64,000 nucleotides of DNA from Megalobrama amblycephala (Eukaryota > Chordata > Actinopteri > Cypriniformes > Xenocyprididae). Made by a program: the position numbers and the translations under genes. The notes beneath the pieces are model-generated. The model saw nothing but the letters and a program-made list of their open reading frames with translations, had not been told where the DNA came from and searched no databases. The stretch is taken from assembly GCF_018812025.1 (NCBI RefSeq), contig NC_063061.1:286001-350000 (forward strand), written 5' to 3'. The first letter of the stretch is position 1; every line of letters starts with the position of its first letter. Shown here in pieces: positions 1 through 33,500 of this stretch.

Positions 1-630
1 ATCCCGGTCTATCAGAGAACTGGAGCCTATCCCAGCATGCCTCAGCCCCAGTGCAGGGTAACCAGTCGAATCTTATTCCCTTGATTTAAACAAGACCTGT
101 TTGTGCAGTGTGTGCAGAAGTGTGTACAATGTACGATGTAGAATGAAACGTCAAAGTATAATCAAATTATGTTTACCAGATGCTTTATTTCACTTAGAAA
201 TCGAAAAAAAAAAAAACATTATAAAAACCCATAGGAAAATCTCGAAGGAACCAGCAGCAATTCCGGGTCTAACATCATACCTGCAACACTCTACATTAAA
301 TACACTATACAATACACATGTGCATGCCATCACCCTTTTCACCGATTCACATTTTTGTAGTTTACACGGAGACGATAAAGGTATTGTTTTCAAAAACTTG
401 CACTTTCATTTTCAAAAGTTTGTATTTTCAGGCCCCCAAAACCAAACGTAAATGAATGGACAAAAGACAAAAAGTTTTCTGTTTTTAGCTGAAAATGGTG
501 TCTATTTGTGGATGTGTCTGCACTGCTTGACACTAAAATTGTTTCGAAAATGTGTGCGGCAATCCGCAAAGAAAGCGATTCACAAATGAATGCCAGTCAG
601 AGTTGTGTTTGTGATATAAAAACATATTTG

Positions 631-2026
631 CAGTGGATAATGTAATGAAGTAATTCAAGTATTTTTTGGGAGAATCCGTACTTTACTTGAGTTTTTATTT
701 AGCTTTTACTCCACTACATTTCCTAAATAAAGCGTATACTTTTCCTCTGATACATTTTCCAAAGCATTTTCATTGCTTACTACAAAATAAAGTCGGAAGA
801 ACACAGACTGCAAACAAGTGCTCGCAGTTGATTTCATTTTCCAGGGTGCGTCTGTTGCTGGAGCGGCTGAGAAGAGTGCGCTGTCATTATACAGTACAAG
901 AGCGACCTCTAGAGGCGAAATAAAACTATCACTGATGCCTCCTGGAGTTTGTTTTGACACATGACGTGAGGCTGCGCACTGCACAGAGCGGGACACTTCA
1001 AAAACGTATTTAAAACATAGACAACAAAACAGTATGTTATATTACAGTAAATGTTTTCATTGTAGAGTAATTAGTTTGTTGACTGGATGCTGCATTAGTG
1101 GAGAACAGCAGTATGTTTGCCGTCGAGGCTGAGAGGATGCTAACGTTAGTAGTACCTCAAGCGGTTAAAACAATGTGACAAAAACACCAACTGTTTAATG
1201 TCACGGTTATTACCATTCATTTGCATTAGTTTATATCCATTTATTCGCTGTTACGCATTCGTTATCCAACGAAGTTGCATATTTAAACTGTATTTTCATC
1301 ATGCAGTGACAGAAACATAAATCAGAAATGTATTCGATTTCAGTTCTTTTTTTATCTGCACTGTAGCACATATTTAGATTAGATAATCATCAAGTTTTCT
1401 AAAATAGAGGCACATAATGTGTGAAAGTGTACATAGAATAGACCCATGCTATGCCTTTGTGTGTAAAATGGTATTTTTTAAGCATGACTGTTTGGATTTA
1501 TATGAAATGGTAACACTTTACAATAAGAGTCCATTTGTAACATTAAATAAAGTTAATAAAAGTATTGTTCATTTTTAATTTCAACATTTACATTTTAACA
1601 TTTTAAATATGTCTCTTACATTAGTTATATTGCACTATGAATAAACATGAACGATCAATGTATAATTAATATATTAGTATTTTTTATATGTAAAACTTAC
1701 AATATACATTTAACCATTTTTAATTCAAAGAAAAAAAATGTAAGAGTTAAAACTCTAAAACTGAACACAATCTTGCTGCTCAAACTGCTATAGAACAATT
1801 TTTAATAATACTTTTGTATTTTACGTTTACTTGTACTTTTACTTTCAATGCTTAAAAACGTTTAATATATATATAAAAAATACTTTTCATACTTAAGTAC
1901 AAAAAATATCACATACTTTAAAACTTTTACTCAAGTAACATTCTAAACAGTGACTGTTTAGTCATTTTCTGGTAAGATATCTATACTTTTACTCAAGTAT
2001 GGCTTTCAAGTGCTTTATCCACCACT
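631..2026. mobile_element. hAT-like non-autonomous element remnant (tentative)
   Basis: The left edge begins CAGTGGATAATG, and the right edge, read in reverse, begins CAGTGGTGGATAAAG. The sequence just inside both edges is a run of ACTTGAGTAAAAGTAC-like motifs, typical of a common fish hAT-type repeat. No matching 8-bp target duplication is visible, so the edges may belong to two fragments. The interior has no recognisable transposase. Confidence 0.4.
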
Positions 2027-2632
2027 GGTGAAGTGTTTTTTCATTGGCAAATATCATTATTTTGGATCTCATTCTATTTATTTGTGAATATATTTAATTT
2101 TTGTTTATCTCTACATTTATTTGTGGATCATAGTATATTTATTTAAAACAAATGAGCGATTCTTCTCCATACTTAATGTCACAAAGTATAATAAATGCTG
2201 AATGATTCACCAGAGCCCCAAGTCAAAAAGAGAACGTGCAGACCAGCATGACTCGTTTTACCGTAAAACACCGTATATACCCTGATCTTTTTTTGTCTCG
2301 TCTCAGATGTTGGTAAGCTTTAAGGGGTGTAAACCTCTAATCTAATTCAATCCGTCGATTAACATCCAGCAACCTGCATTTCATTCGGACATAAGAGGAT
2401 CAGAACAGTAATTTCTGCCGAATCAAGGCTATAATGGCGACGCAGAGACGGGTCAAGAGTTTATACATTGTCCTTTAATGCCATTAGAGATTCATTGACT
2501 TTTAATATGTAGTTGCGTTATAGTCAAGTATGGATCAGATGATAAAATGTTGTATTTCACGCCATTAAATGCTGTTTGTTTAATGTTTTTCCTGATATAG
2601 CGGATCGTCATGTAGTTTGGGAATGCGGGTGC

Positions 2633-2735
2633 GCGTGTATTAGAAGGATTGTGAGTGCGCGTGGAAAGTGTTGGTCTTCTGTACGTGGCAGCGACTAAAA
2701 TCACTGCAAAACCGAGCAGAGGAGTGTTTATAAAA
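2633..2735 (+). promoter_or_regulatory. Candidate hypoxia-responsive TATA promoter of p4ha2
   Basis: Three RCGTG cores (GCGTG at 2633-2637 and 2659-2663, ACGTG at 2683-2687) lie within 100 bases upstream of a TATAAAA box at 2729-2735. A clean splice donor (cgag|gtaaga) follows at 2785, so a short non-coding first exon could run from about 2760 to 2784. RCGTG is the HIF-binding core, and mammalian P4HA1/P4HA2 are known hypoxia-induced genes. That this is the p4ha2 start site is inference; no cap-site signal is decisive. Confidence 0.4.
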
Positions 2736-2759
2736 CTCTTGACTGGGTCTGCCCCATCA

Positions 2760-2784
2760 CACTTGAATTTCAACTCAAAACGAG
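2760..2784 (+). other. Possible non-coding exon 1 of p4ha2
   Basis: The exon is inferred from a TATA box about 30 bases upstream and the donor cgag|gtaaga at 2785. It would splice to the acceptor at 6728, where the exon with the start codon has only 14 bases of leader. The start coordinate is a guess from TATA spacing. Confidence 0.3.
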
Positions 2785-4227
2785 GTAAGAGCTCATACAT
2801 TTTTAACTGTTTTCAGATTGAATTAAGTCGATTGTTTGATTTGCATCGAATCTGCATGACAACAGCAACATAGTAATATTTCACCTCTTATTTACAATGT
2901 TTCTTATCCTGGTGTTATCATTTGTATTCAGACTATTGCATGCACGTTTTGAAAATGCAGCCTGTCAGCAGATGGGGAAATGTTGTTTTACTACAAATAC
3001 CATGGTTAAACTGTTTAATTTGTGGTTACCATGGTTTAGCTATGTTTTTTTTTTTTTTTTTTGTAGTAAAACCATAGTTAATGTTCATAATGGAAGTTTT
3101 AAAATAGTGTTTTAGTGTAAGTAAAATAAGTATAAAACCGTTATTTGTATTTCTTTATTCCTTGAACACTTGAAATACAAGGTATTTGTTTTAGGTTAAT
3201 TTCTTTTTCTGTTTTTTTCTTTCTGCAGGTGTTAAATCAGATGTATGAAATATACTACTTTGACTTCTTTTCACTTATTGAATTCAAGAGTCACGGTTAG
3301 CTGCTGCGATGAGTCTAATTAATATGAATAAATATTATTTATAGTTATATTAAGTGTTTTGCTGATGTTCTGAAAGCTCAAGGCACATGCAAGCATGTAA
3401 GCAGCAAATCCTCATGGGGTGGACAGGAAATTTTCTAGAAGATGTCGTCATCGCTCTTGTGCACTGACTGACTTCAGAAACATTTGGGAGTTTAGAGGAA
3501 TTGCTCTTAAAGTATAATCAGTCTTCTAACAGTACCTTCACATTATTCACCTTAAATTATATTCTTTGATGAACATTGTTGATTCGTCTGAATCCCTAAC
3601 TCTGTTCAGATGGAACAGGCAGATCTTTGTTAGGGTGGGAATTGTCCTATTTTCACACATGGAAGAATCTTCAGTGAGCTGTCGCCATTCAAAACCTTTA
3701 AGAAGGGCCGTTAGCACAAACACAGCTGAGTTTACATGACTTTTAAAGTGGGTGCAAAGACAGTCAATCTGAACTCCAGATGTTTAAGAAGTGGATTGAA
3801 TCTGACTGTGTATTTCTGATTGATGAGTCTTTGCCAAGTACAGCGCTTGAGTCGCGTTACTAACCCAATTGCACAAATAATAGACATTCTGTTTTTTTCT
3901 CAGACAAACAGATTTTAGTAGGAGCTTTATACATAATCTTTACAAAAATGTTGGCACAGCCAAAGATTTCACCCTTGCACTGTTGCAAATGCATCACAGT
4001 TGTGTTGGAATTGGATTGTGACTTCCTGAATCTAAAAACGAATGGAATTGTGAGGTCTTTATGGTGAACTTTTTAAAGATGCTCTCTGTGGTTTCCATTT
4101 CGAGGTCAACCAATTTCATCCACGCCCAGTTAAACACTTCTCTCTGTATGATTTGACAGTGATGAGTGGTCATTAGATAAAAGATTCGTTAGTTCTCAAC
4201 CTCACATTTGTACCAAAATCTTTGCCT

Positions 4228-4320
4228 TTTGTCAAGTCATTTATATAGCGCTTTTCACAATACATGTTGTTTCAAAGCAGCTTCACAGTGACAATAGGAA
4301 AATTCTTATCGAGCTAAAGT
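4228..4320 (-). repeat. Fish SINE/LINE-like 3' tail
   Basis: Read on the minus strand this contains the module 'gctgctttgaaacaa...tata...agcgctatataaatgacttgac', which recurs in the window at about 13150, 31265, 38840, 46215 and 49022. The recurrence shows it is a dispersed repeat tail. The parent family is not identified. Confidence 0.5.
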
Positions 4321-4710
4321 TGGTTTTTGATTGAATCACTTCCGTTAATTATTACTTTAGGGGCCGCTTAAACAACACCTTTCCCAATGAAAACCGAATA
4401 CCCCTAATGCATTCTTGCCGTTTATTTACGTGCTTAGTCACATGTTTAGTCTATGTTTGCGTGTGTGTATTTGCGCAAAAGCTTGGTCCTTTTTTTTTTT
4501 AAAAAGTGATATTTGCCAAATTACTTTACTGGTCCGGATAATACCAAAAAATTAGTTGTGTCCGTGGATCTATGCAAACTGGAATACTTTTGATAACGTT
4601 TTATCTATACGTAGAAAGGAAAGGGAAAACTAAGTGACTAATTTAATTATAAAAATCATAAAGTTGTATATATATAATACATTCAGTGGTTATCTGTATA
4701 ACATATTGTA

Positions 4711-5463
4711 AAGGGTTAGTTCACCCAAAAATGAAAATAATTTATTAGTCATTTATTAATCACCCTCATGCTGTTTCACACCCGTTAGACTCTTCAGAGC
4801 ACAAATTAAGATATTTTTGATGAAATCCGATGGCTCAGTGAGGCCTGCATAGCCAGCAATGACATTTCCTCTCTCAAGATCCATTAATGTACTAAAAACA
4901 TATTTAAATCAGTTCATGTGAGTACAGTGGCTCAATATTAATATTATACGATAATATTAATATTGAATAATTAATATTATTATATTATATTAATGCACCA
5001 AAAAAAAAAAAAACAGTAAACCAAAGATTCAGCTTGTCGAATCAGCAGTTCGGAGCGCCAAATTCACGTGATTTCAGCAGTTTGACATGATCTGAATCAT
5101 GATTCGACACGCTGATTCATAACGCTCCGAAGCTTCCTGAAGCAGTGTTTTGAAATCGGCCATCACTATATAAGTCGTTATTTTGTTTTTTTGGCGCACC
5201 AAAAATATTCTCGTGGCTTTATAATATTAATATTGAACCACTGTACTCACATGAACTGTTTTAAATATGTTTTTAGTGCATTAATGGATCTTGAGAGAGG
5301 AAATGTCATTGCTCCGTATGCAGGCCTCACTGAGCCATCAGATTTCATAAAAAATATCTTAATTTGTGTTCTGAAGATGAACGAAGGTCTTACGGGTGTG
5401 GAACGACACGAGGGTGAGTAATAAATGACAGAATTTTAATTTTTGGGTGAACTAACCCTTTAA
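4711..5463. mobile_element. Palindromic TTAA-type MITE, copy 1
   Basis: The left end is AAGGGTTAGTTCACCCAAAA and the right end is its reverse complement followed by TTTAA. The arms pair over roughly 230 bases (for example 'gatccattaatg...' against 'cattaatggatc' near 5278), around an A/T-rich core. It encodes no transposase. This is one of at least seven copies of the family here; the TTAA target suggests a piggyBac- or Kolobok-mobilised MITE, unverified. It lies upstream of the p4ha2 start codon, probably in intron 1. Confidence 0.8.
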
Positions 5464-5947
5464 GCATGGATAATTTATAATAAATAAGCTACTTTACATG
5501 TAAACTGTATTCTGGTGAATGCATAGTAGTTTACTCTTTCAGGTTTACCAATGTCTCGTGTCTATGAAGTCTGGTCAGCATCTTCCATTCAGCCCAAATT
5601 TTCTGATTCAGACATCAAGCTGAATATGTTGGTCTCAGATTTTATTCACTTTCTTACCTCTAAGCAAATTGAATTGGTTGCTGTATAAAAAAATACTGTT
5701 GTGTAGTCGCTTAGGTGCACGGCAAGTTTTCCAATCTACAGTACAGAAACTGTCTTTTCTGGTCATACTCTTCTTTTTTTCATACTCTTCTTCAAGAAAA
5801 ACTCTGCAGCTGTTTATTGCCCCAGTTGTGGTTCAACACCAAAGAGCTTTCTGTAGACTAAGTCTGACTTGGCTTAGTATTTAATGTCTGTCCGCAATAG
5901 TAAAAAATACAAGTTTGGAAACATTACATTTTTTTTTGTTTTTGAAG

Positions 5948-6063
5948 GAAGTTTCATCTGCTCACCAATGCATTTATTTAATCAAAAATATTGTAAAAAC
6001 GGTAATATTGTGAAATATTATTACAATTTAAAACAGCTTGTTTTTAAAAAAAAATAAAAATAA

Positions 6064-6123
<60 letters not shown>

Positions 6124-6641
6124 AAACTGTAATTTATTCCTGTGATCAAAGCTGAATTTTCAGCATCATTACTCCAGTCTTCAGTGTCACATGATCCTTC
6201 AGAAATCATTCTAATATGCTGATTTATTATCAATGTTGAAAACAGTTGTGTTGCTTCATACTTTTGTGGAAATGATTTTTTTTAAAGAACAGATAGTTCA
6301 ATGAACAGCATTTATTAAATTTAATAAAGCATTTATTAAATAGAAATCTTTTGTAACATTATAAAGGTCCTCACTGTCACTTTTGATCACTTTTAATGCA
6401 TCCTTGATGAATAAAAGTATAAATTTCTTTCTCTCTTTTTTCAGTCTTACCACAAATTGTTTCCACAAAAATTTTAAAGGGATAGTTCACCCTAAAATCA
6501 GAATGATTTCAGAAGGATCATGTGACACTGAAGACTGGAGTAATGATGCTGAAAATTCATTTTTAATTTTATTTTAAATTGTAATAATATTTCACACAAT
6601 TATTTAAATTAATGCAAGCCTTGGTGAGCAAAAGAGACTCC
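5948..6641. repeat. 694-bp palindromic fish repeat containing an (AT)n tract
   Basis: The left arm (from 'tcatctgctcaccaatgcat') and the right arm (ending near 'ccttggtgagcaaaag') are reverse complements. An inner pair is the block 'tcagcatcattactccagtc' at about 6160 and its complement near 6540. The core holds an (AT)n microsatellite (6071-6121) and a solo TTAAAGGGATAGTTCACC MITE end near 6475. Related fragments lie at about 58985-59100 and at the very end of the window (63987-64000). Confidence 0.75.
6071..6121. repeat. (AT)n microsatellite
   Basis: About 25 uninterrupted AT units inside a palindromic repeat. It is likely length-variable between individuals. Confidence 0.95.
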
Positions 6642-6742
6642 TTTATTCCTTTATTTTTAGTTAAAGACTTTAAAGCGATATACGGTACATCTGCACATTT
6701 CTAAAATGTCTGTTTGTTTTTCTTGCAGGTTTTTGCTCGACA

Positions 6743-28831
<22,089 letters not shown>

Positions 28832-29136
28832 TCCAGTGATGTCAGCGTTTGGACTCAGTACTATCATCAGTGCCTTGACTACACAATCGGACACTCCAGA
28901 CTCCTCGAGAACACACATCAGCTCCAGTCAGGACTTACTGCTATGAGATGTGAGCAGGCTGGGCTTTGTCAGCCATTCTGTCTGTGAGGGATTTCTCTTT
29001 TATTTTGAGTGTTTTTACCGTTGCTTAACCTTTCTTGGCAGATTAAACTGGAGTATCACATCATAACAGAGCTCTCATTGTGTTCATGTAATGCATAAAT
29101 TATTGTTCTTCAGTGTTTTATTTTATATTCGTTTGC

Positions 29137-29142
29137 AATAAA
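29137..29142 (+). promoter_or_regulatory. p4ha2 polyadenylation signal
   Basis: AATAAA lies 306 bases after the stop codon, followed by a GT-rich stretch (gtttctttgtctgccttttg). It gives a short 3' UTR and leaves only about 570 bases to the next start codon. Confidence 0.75.
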
Positions 29143-29712
29143 AATGTCCAAATTTGAAGTCATGTTTCTTTGTCTGCCTTTTGTGAGCTGTTAATATTGT
29201 TCCAAAGTCTGGAATATTTTCACAGACTGACGAGAACAGAATCCATCTGTTCATTCACTCACACACACACACACACTGTGCATATATTTTATTTGCTTTG
29301 CATTGATTGTTTTGCATTGTGATGTGTTCAATACATTATTATAGTCACTAGAATTCAAGTAAATATAAACCAGGAATAACAGTAAGACCATGAAACTGTG
29401 AAATGACTCACCACAAGCCTCTGTAATGACCTGTTTCTCAATTAGATTTGATTTTGTAATGTTTTTACTGTAAACACATCTTTGTTGAGACCACAGTTCT
29501 CTTTTCAGTATGTTACCTGCTGTAAGTACCTAGATTTCTAACCTGTCATGGTTGTAAGCGTGTCTAATCATAGCAGATTATTCAGTCAGACAACAACACA
29601 ATTAGCTGTAATCTGTTTTCTTGAAAGGTGTGACTTAACTCACCACATTGCATCAGAGCATAAAGACTAGTTCTGCGCTCAACAGAACATTCAGCTCAAC
29701 TAATGGCTCGAA

Positions 29713-30574
29713 ATGGAAGCAAAGTGGATTATATTGTTATCAACATGCTGGATTTCTTGTGTTGCTGTAAATGAATTCTACTCTTCAACAGGTTAGTCTA
29801 TTGCAATAAGATGATAAAACAGCATGTTTATGTCATCTCTGTCTCTCTTTAACCATGTATGTTTTTGAACAAGTGCCAACGGTTGTGATATGCTATCTGC
29901 AGATCATATGATTCAGCTTATAGACATCAAAAAAAAGTTTGTCACATGCCTTCATGAATATATAGAAGCGCTGGAGCACCAATCAGACCTTCTGAAAAGG
30001 TAAGTGTTACTTTGTTATGGAGGTGATGGTGTATAAAAATAGAGCAGAACATTAAAAGAGCCACAAAGAACTTTATTTTGGAATATATAGAATATTTAAA
30101 CTTTAAAATCTTAAACCCAGTTGAGACTGGTATGACGAGAGGAGAGTATTATGTAAGTTGAGTTCAAGTATTTTTTGAACAGCTACACAAACAGTGAAAG
30201 CATGCTAAATTTAATTTTAATAAAGGTTCTATTATGTTAATTAAATTAGGCGCATTTAATAGAATAATGTGACTAAGTTCAGTGTCCGTTAATTATCAGT
30301 AAGTTATGGGGACATTCACAGAGCACAAATGGTGTGTTTTGTGTTTATTTTGCCACAGTCTGTAATGCATCTTAAAATATATATATATATATTTTTTATT
30401 ATTGATATAATTTATTTATCAGGACTCTGAATGCATTTGAGAATGACTTTGATGACGCTCCCAAAGATCCAGAGAAATTCATCAGCAACCCTCTTGCAGC
30501 GTACCAGCTTGTGAGAAAGCTAAGTCAAGTCTGGCCCGCTACACTGGACCTTATAGAGGGAGGACATGCAAAAG
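29713..30574 (+). CDS. P4HA paralogue coding exons 1-3
   Basis: Exon 1 (29713-29791) encodes the signal peptide MEAKWIILLSTCWISCVAVN and then EFYSST, matching EFFTSIG of the family. Exon 2 (29903-29999) encodes HMIQLIDIKKKFVTCLHEYI. Exon 3 (30423-30574) encodes PEKFISNPLAAYQLVRKLSQ, equivalent to HPVNAYKLMKRLN. A second ATG at 29703, out of frame, precedes the start. The 5' leader starts within about 500 bases of the p4ha2 poly(A) signal. Confidence 0.88.
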
Positions 30575-33500
30575 GTTTAAGGAGACACGCACAACTTTAT
30601 ACTTTAGACATTCAGAATATATCATTCAGAAACTGGATTTTCTCATAACTTTTGATTATAATATGATTATGATTATTTAGGCTATTAACTGCAATGTGAA
30701 TTTGTGAAGGCTTGTGCTGTTGTTGAGGCAACTGAGAGGTTTCTGAGAGAGTTTTTGATGGTAGACTATTTGTGAATATGATGGAAAACTAAACTGAACA
30801 GGTCTTAAAGATCGAGGTCATTGTCAGTAACATTTCTAATTTCTCACAGATGCTTTGGAAAACCTGAGATCTACAGCTCAGACACTCCCCAGTGCAGATG
30901 ATGTAGAAGGTGTAGTGATGGCTTTGGTTAGACTGCAAGAAATGTACAGATTAGATCCGAGGAACATCACGTTGTTTTCTGGTGCGTGTAACACTATAAA
31001 GCAAAACTCAACTGCATTATTTTTTTTTAATTTCATCACAAAATGTAACTTTTTTTTATCACCGAGATCTTGATGTAAAGTTGGATATATAAGTATGTCT
31101 TACTTTATCTGCATTCATATACTTGCAGAGCTCTGTATCTCAACTTTTGATTTTTTCTATCGTTGCAAAATGTAAACTATATTTTCACCCAGTACTAATC
31201 TGCTAAATGTGACCATAAGGCATGACATTAACATTTTAAAAACATTAACATTATGATTTTCAGTAAAGCTGCTTTTAAACAATGTGTATTGTGAAATAGC
31301 GCTCTATAAATAAATTTGGCTTGTCGATGATAAAACGTGTGAACAATCACATAAAATTACATTAGACAGAGTCATATGTAGAGATCAGAAAAGAGATTTG
31401 GGATTGGTACTTTCATCTGGGAACAGTAACAAACCACCTAGCAATGCCTTGGCAACCACACACATGGCCAAGCACCACTCTACATGAAAAATCTTGAAGG
31501 TATGAGGGTTTTAGTGACGTCAACTTGATGTGTGGCTTTTCAGAAATGAACCACAACTTAAGACTGGATCCAGATGAAACTTTCCATATCGCCATGATCT
31601 CTTATCTCAATCAACGCTTTCAGTATGCCCTCCTCTGGATGGAAGAAACCTTCAGGAAACTCAATAAAGGAGAGGAAGCCATTGTTACTAAAGAGGAGGT
31701 TCTTTACCAGCTTGCTTCATTTTCCCATCAGATTCAGCTGTCATCTGGGCAAGGTAAGGAGTTTACAAGAACGGTAATTAATTCAGAGATTTTTCCATTA
31801 TATTCACCTCCCATGTATTCATCTACCTCTTCTGCTAAAGAAAAACAACTCCTGTAAGTAGGTATTCCATTTACCCAAGAAAACGTTCTCTGTTTTAAAG
31901 ATTTTGCAAGTTTAAATGGATAAATAATTCCAATATTTTTAAAATAGTCTTACACATTAGCTCCACTCTCTATGTTGAATTCTAAAGCATTATGCATAAT
32001 AATTCAAACCAAAACAATGCTACATGTTAGCAGTGTGCTTTAACAATAACCAACAAAGTTTAAATAAAGATCATCTGAAACAAATGCACTAATTCACACT
32101 AATTTATAATGAATCTAATTTGCAACTGTTCTTAGACCTCACCGAGGGAGATCTGCTTCAGCCTGCACTTTATAAAAGCCTAATAGAGAGCATTAAGACC
32201 TGGGACTGGACTGCAAAATACATCCCTCACTTTGACTCACCCGTTCACTCCATGGACATAGCATATGAGGCTCTATGCACAGGCAAGAAGGTTATGATGG
32301 TGAGTTGGAGCCTGAGAAGATCTATAAATATCCATATATGCATCGGTAACAAAGGGCACTTGTGGTCAGGAGGGCTGTCTTCAAAGAGAGGGCACTGAGC
32401 TCAACTGACTCCAAGCGCTAAAATGGAGCTCTCTGTAGGGCCAGCAGGACCAAAGAGAGATCCCAAGAAGGAATAAGGTGCAGTCTCAGAGGAATTACCC
32501 TAATGATCAGATCGTGCTTTCCTAAGGACTTACCGCCCACAGTGTCATGATGTGCCACTATAACAGCCACATACACCTTCAAGGTGGAGGGGGATAATCT
32601 CCTCTCCAGCCTTTCCTGCATATAAGAAGAACGCACTGACCACTTGTTGCCACTTCAAAGCAAACAGCCACCTTGTAGAGGGGGAACTGGCTTGGGTGAT
32701 AGTGTCAATCACTGCTGGTGATAATCCACTCATGTCTTCCATATCCCATCCAGAGGCCAGACCTGGAGGTTCCAGAGGTCTGGGCATGGGTGCCAGATTG
32801 TGCCCTTCCCCTGAGAAAGGAGTTCCTTCCTGAGGGGAATTTGCCAGGTAGGGGCTGACGCAAGAAGCGTGAGCTCTGAGCACCAAATCGGGGTGGGCCA
32901 GTAAGGCACAACCAGCAATCAGCAATCTGTGCAATCAGGCTCACTGGGGGGAATGCATACTTGCACAGAAACTCCAGGCCAGTTTTGTGCCAGGGCATCG
33001 GGGTCGAGCAGAGCTTCAATCAGGGAATACAGAGGGCAGTGGGAGGACTCCTGGGGAAGCAAACAGATCTATCTGTGGATCAGCTGGATCACCTGGTGAT
33101 GGCGTCTCCACTCTCTGTGGAGTGTCATCTGTCACGAGAGCAAGTCCACTGCGTGATTGAGGTTGCCTGGGATGTGAGTGGCATGCAGTGACTTCAGTCC
33201 AAAGGAGGAGATGGAGGTGAGTTGTGACATGTAACGAGAACAGACACTGCCCTGGCAATTCATATACACCACCATCGCCATGTTGTCCATCTGGATCGCC
33301 ACATGCTTGCCCTGAATCAACAGCTGGAACCTCTGCAGGGCCAGCAATACAGCCGGTAACTTGAGGCAGTTGATGTGTCAACGCAGTTGAGGCCCTGTCC
33401 AGGGTCCCGAGATTTGTGTGCCCATTGAATACAGTGCCCCAGCCTGTATTGGAGGGGAACGTTGTAATGAATTCAGGCAGCTCAGGACTGACCAGGCACG

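Noticed and set aside
101..451. 116-codon open frame at the window start
   Set aside because: No family resemblance, low-complexity stretches and no coding bias visible. Treated as chance.
3229..3300. Possible extra non-coding p4ha2 exon after the acceptor ttctgcag at 3228
   Set aside because: No convincing donor follows within a normal exon length, and nothing else supports it.
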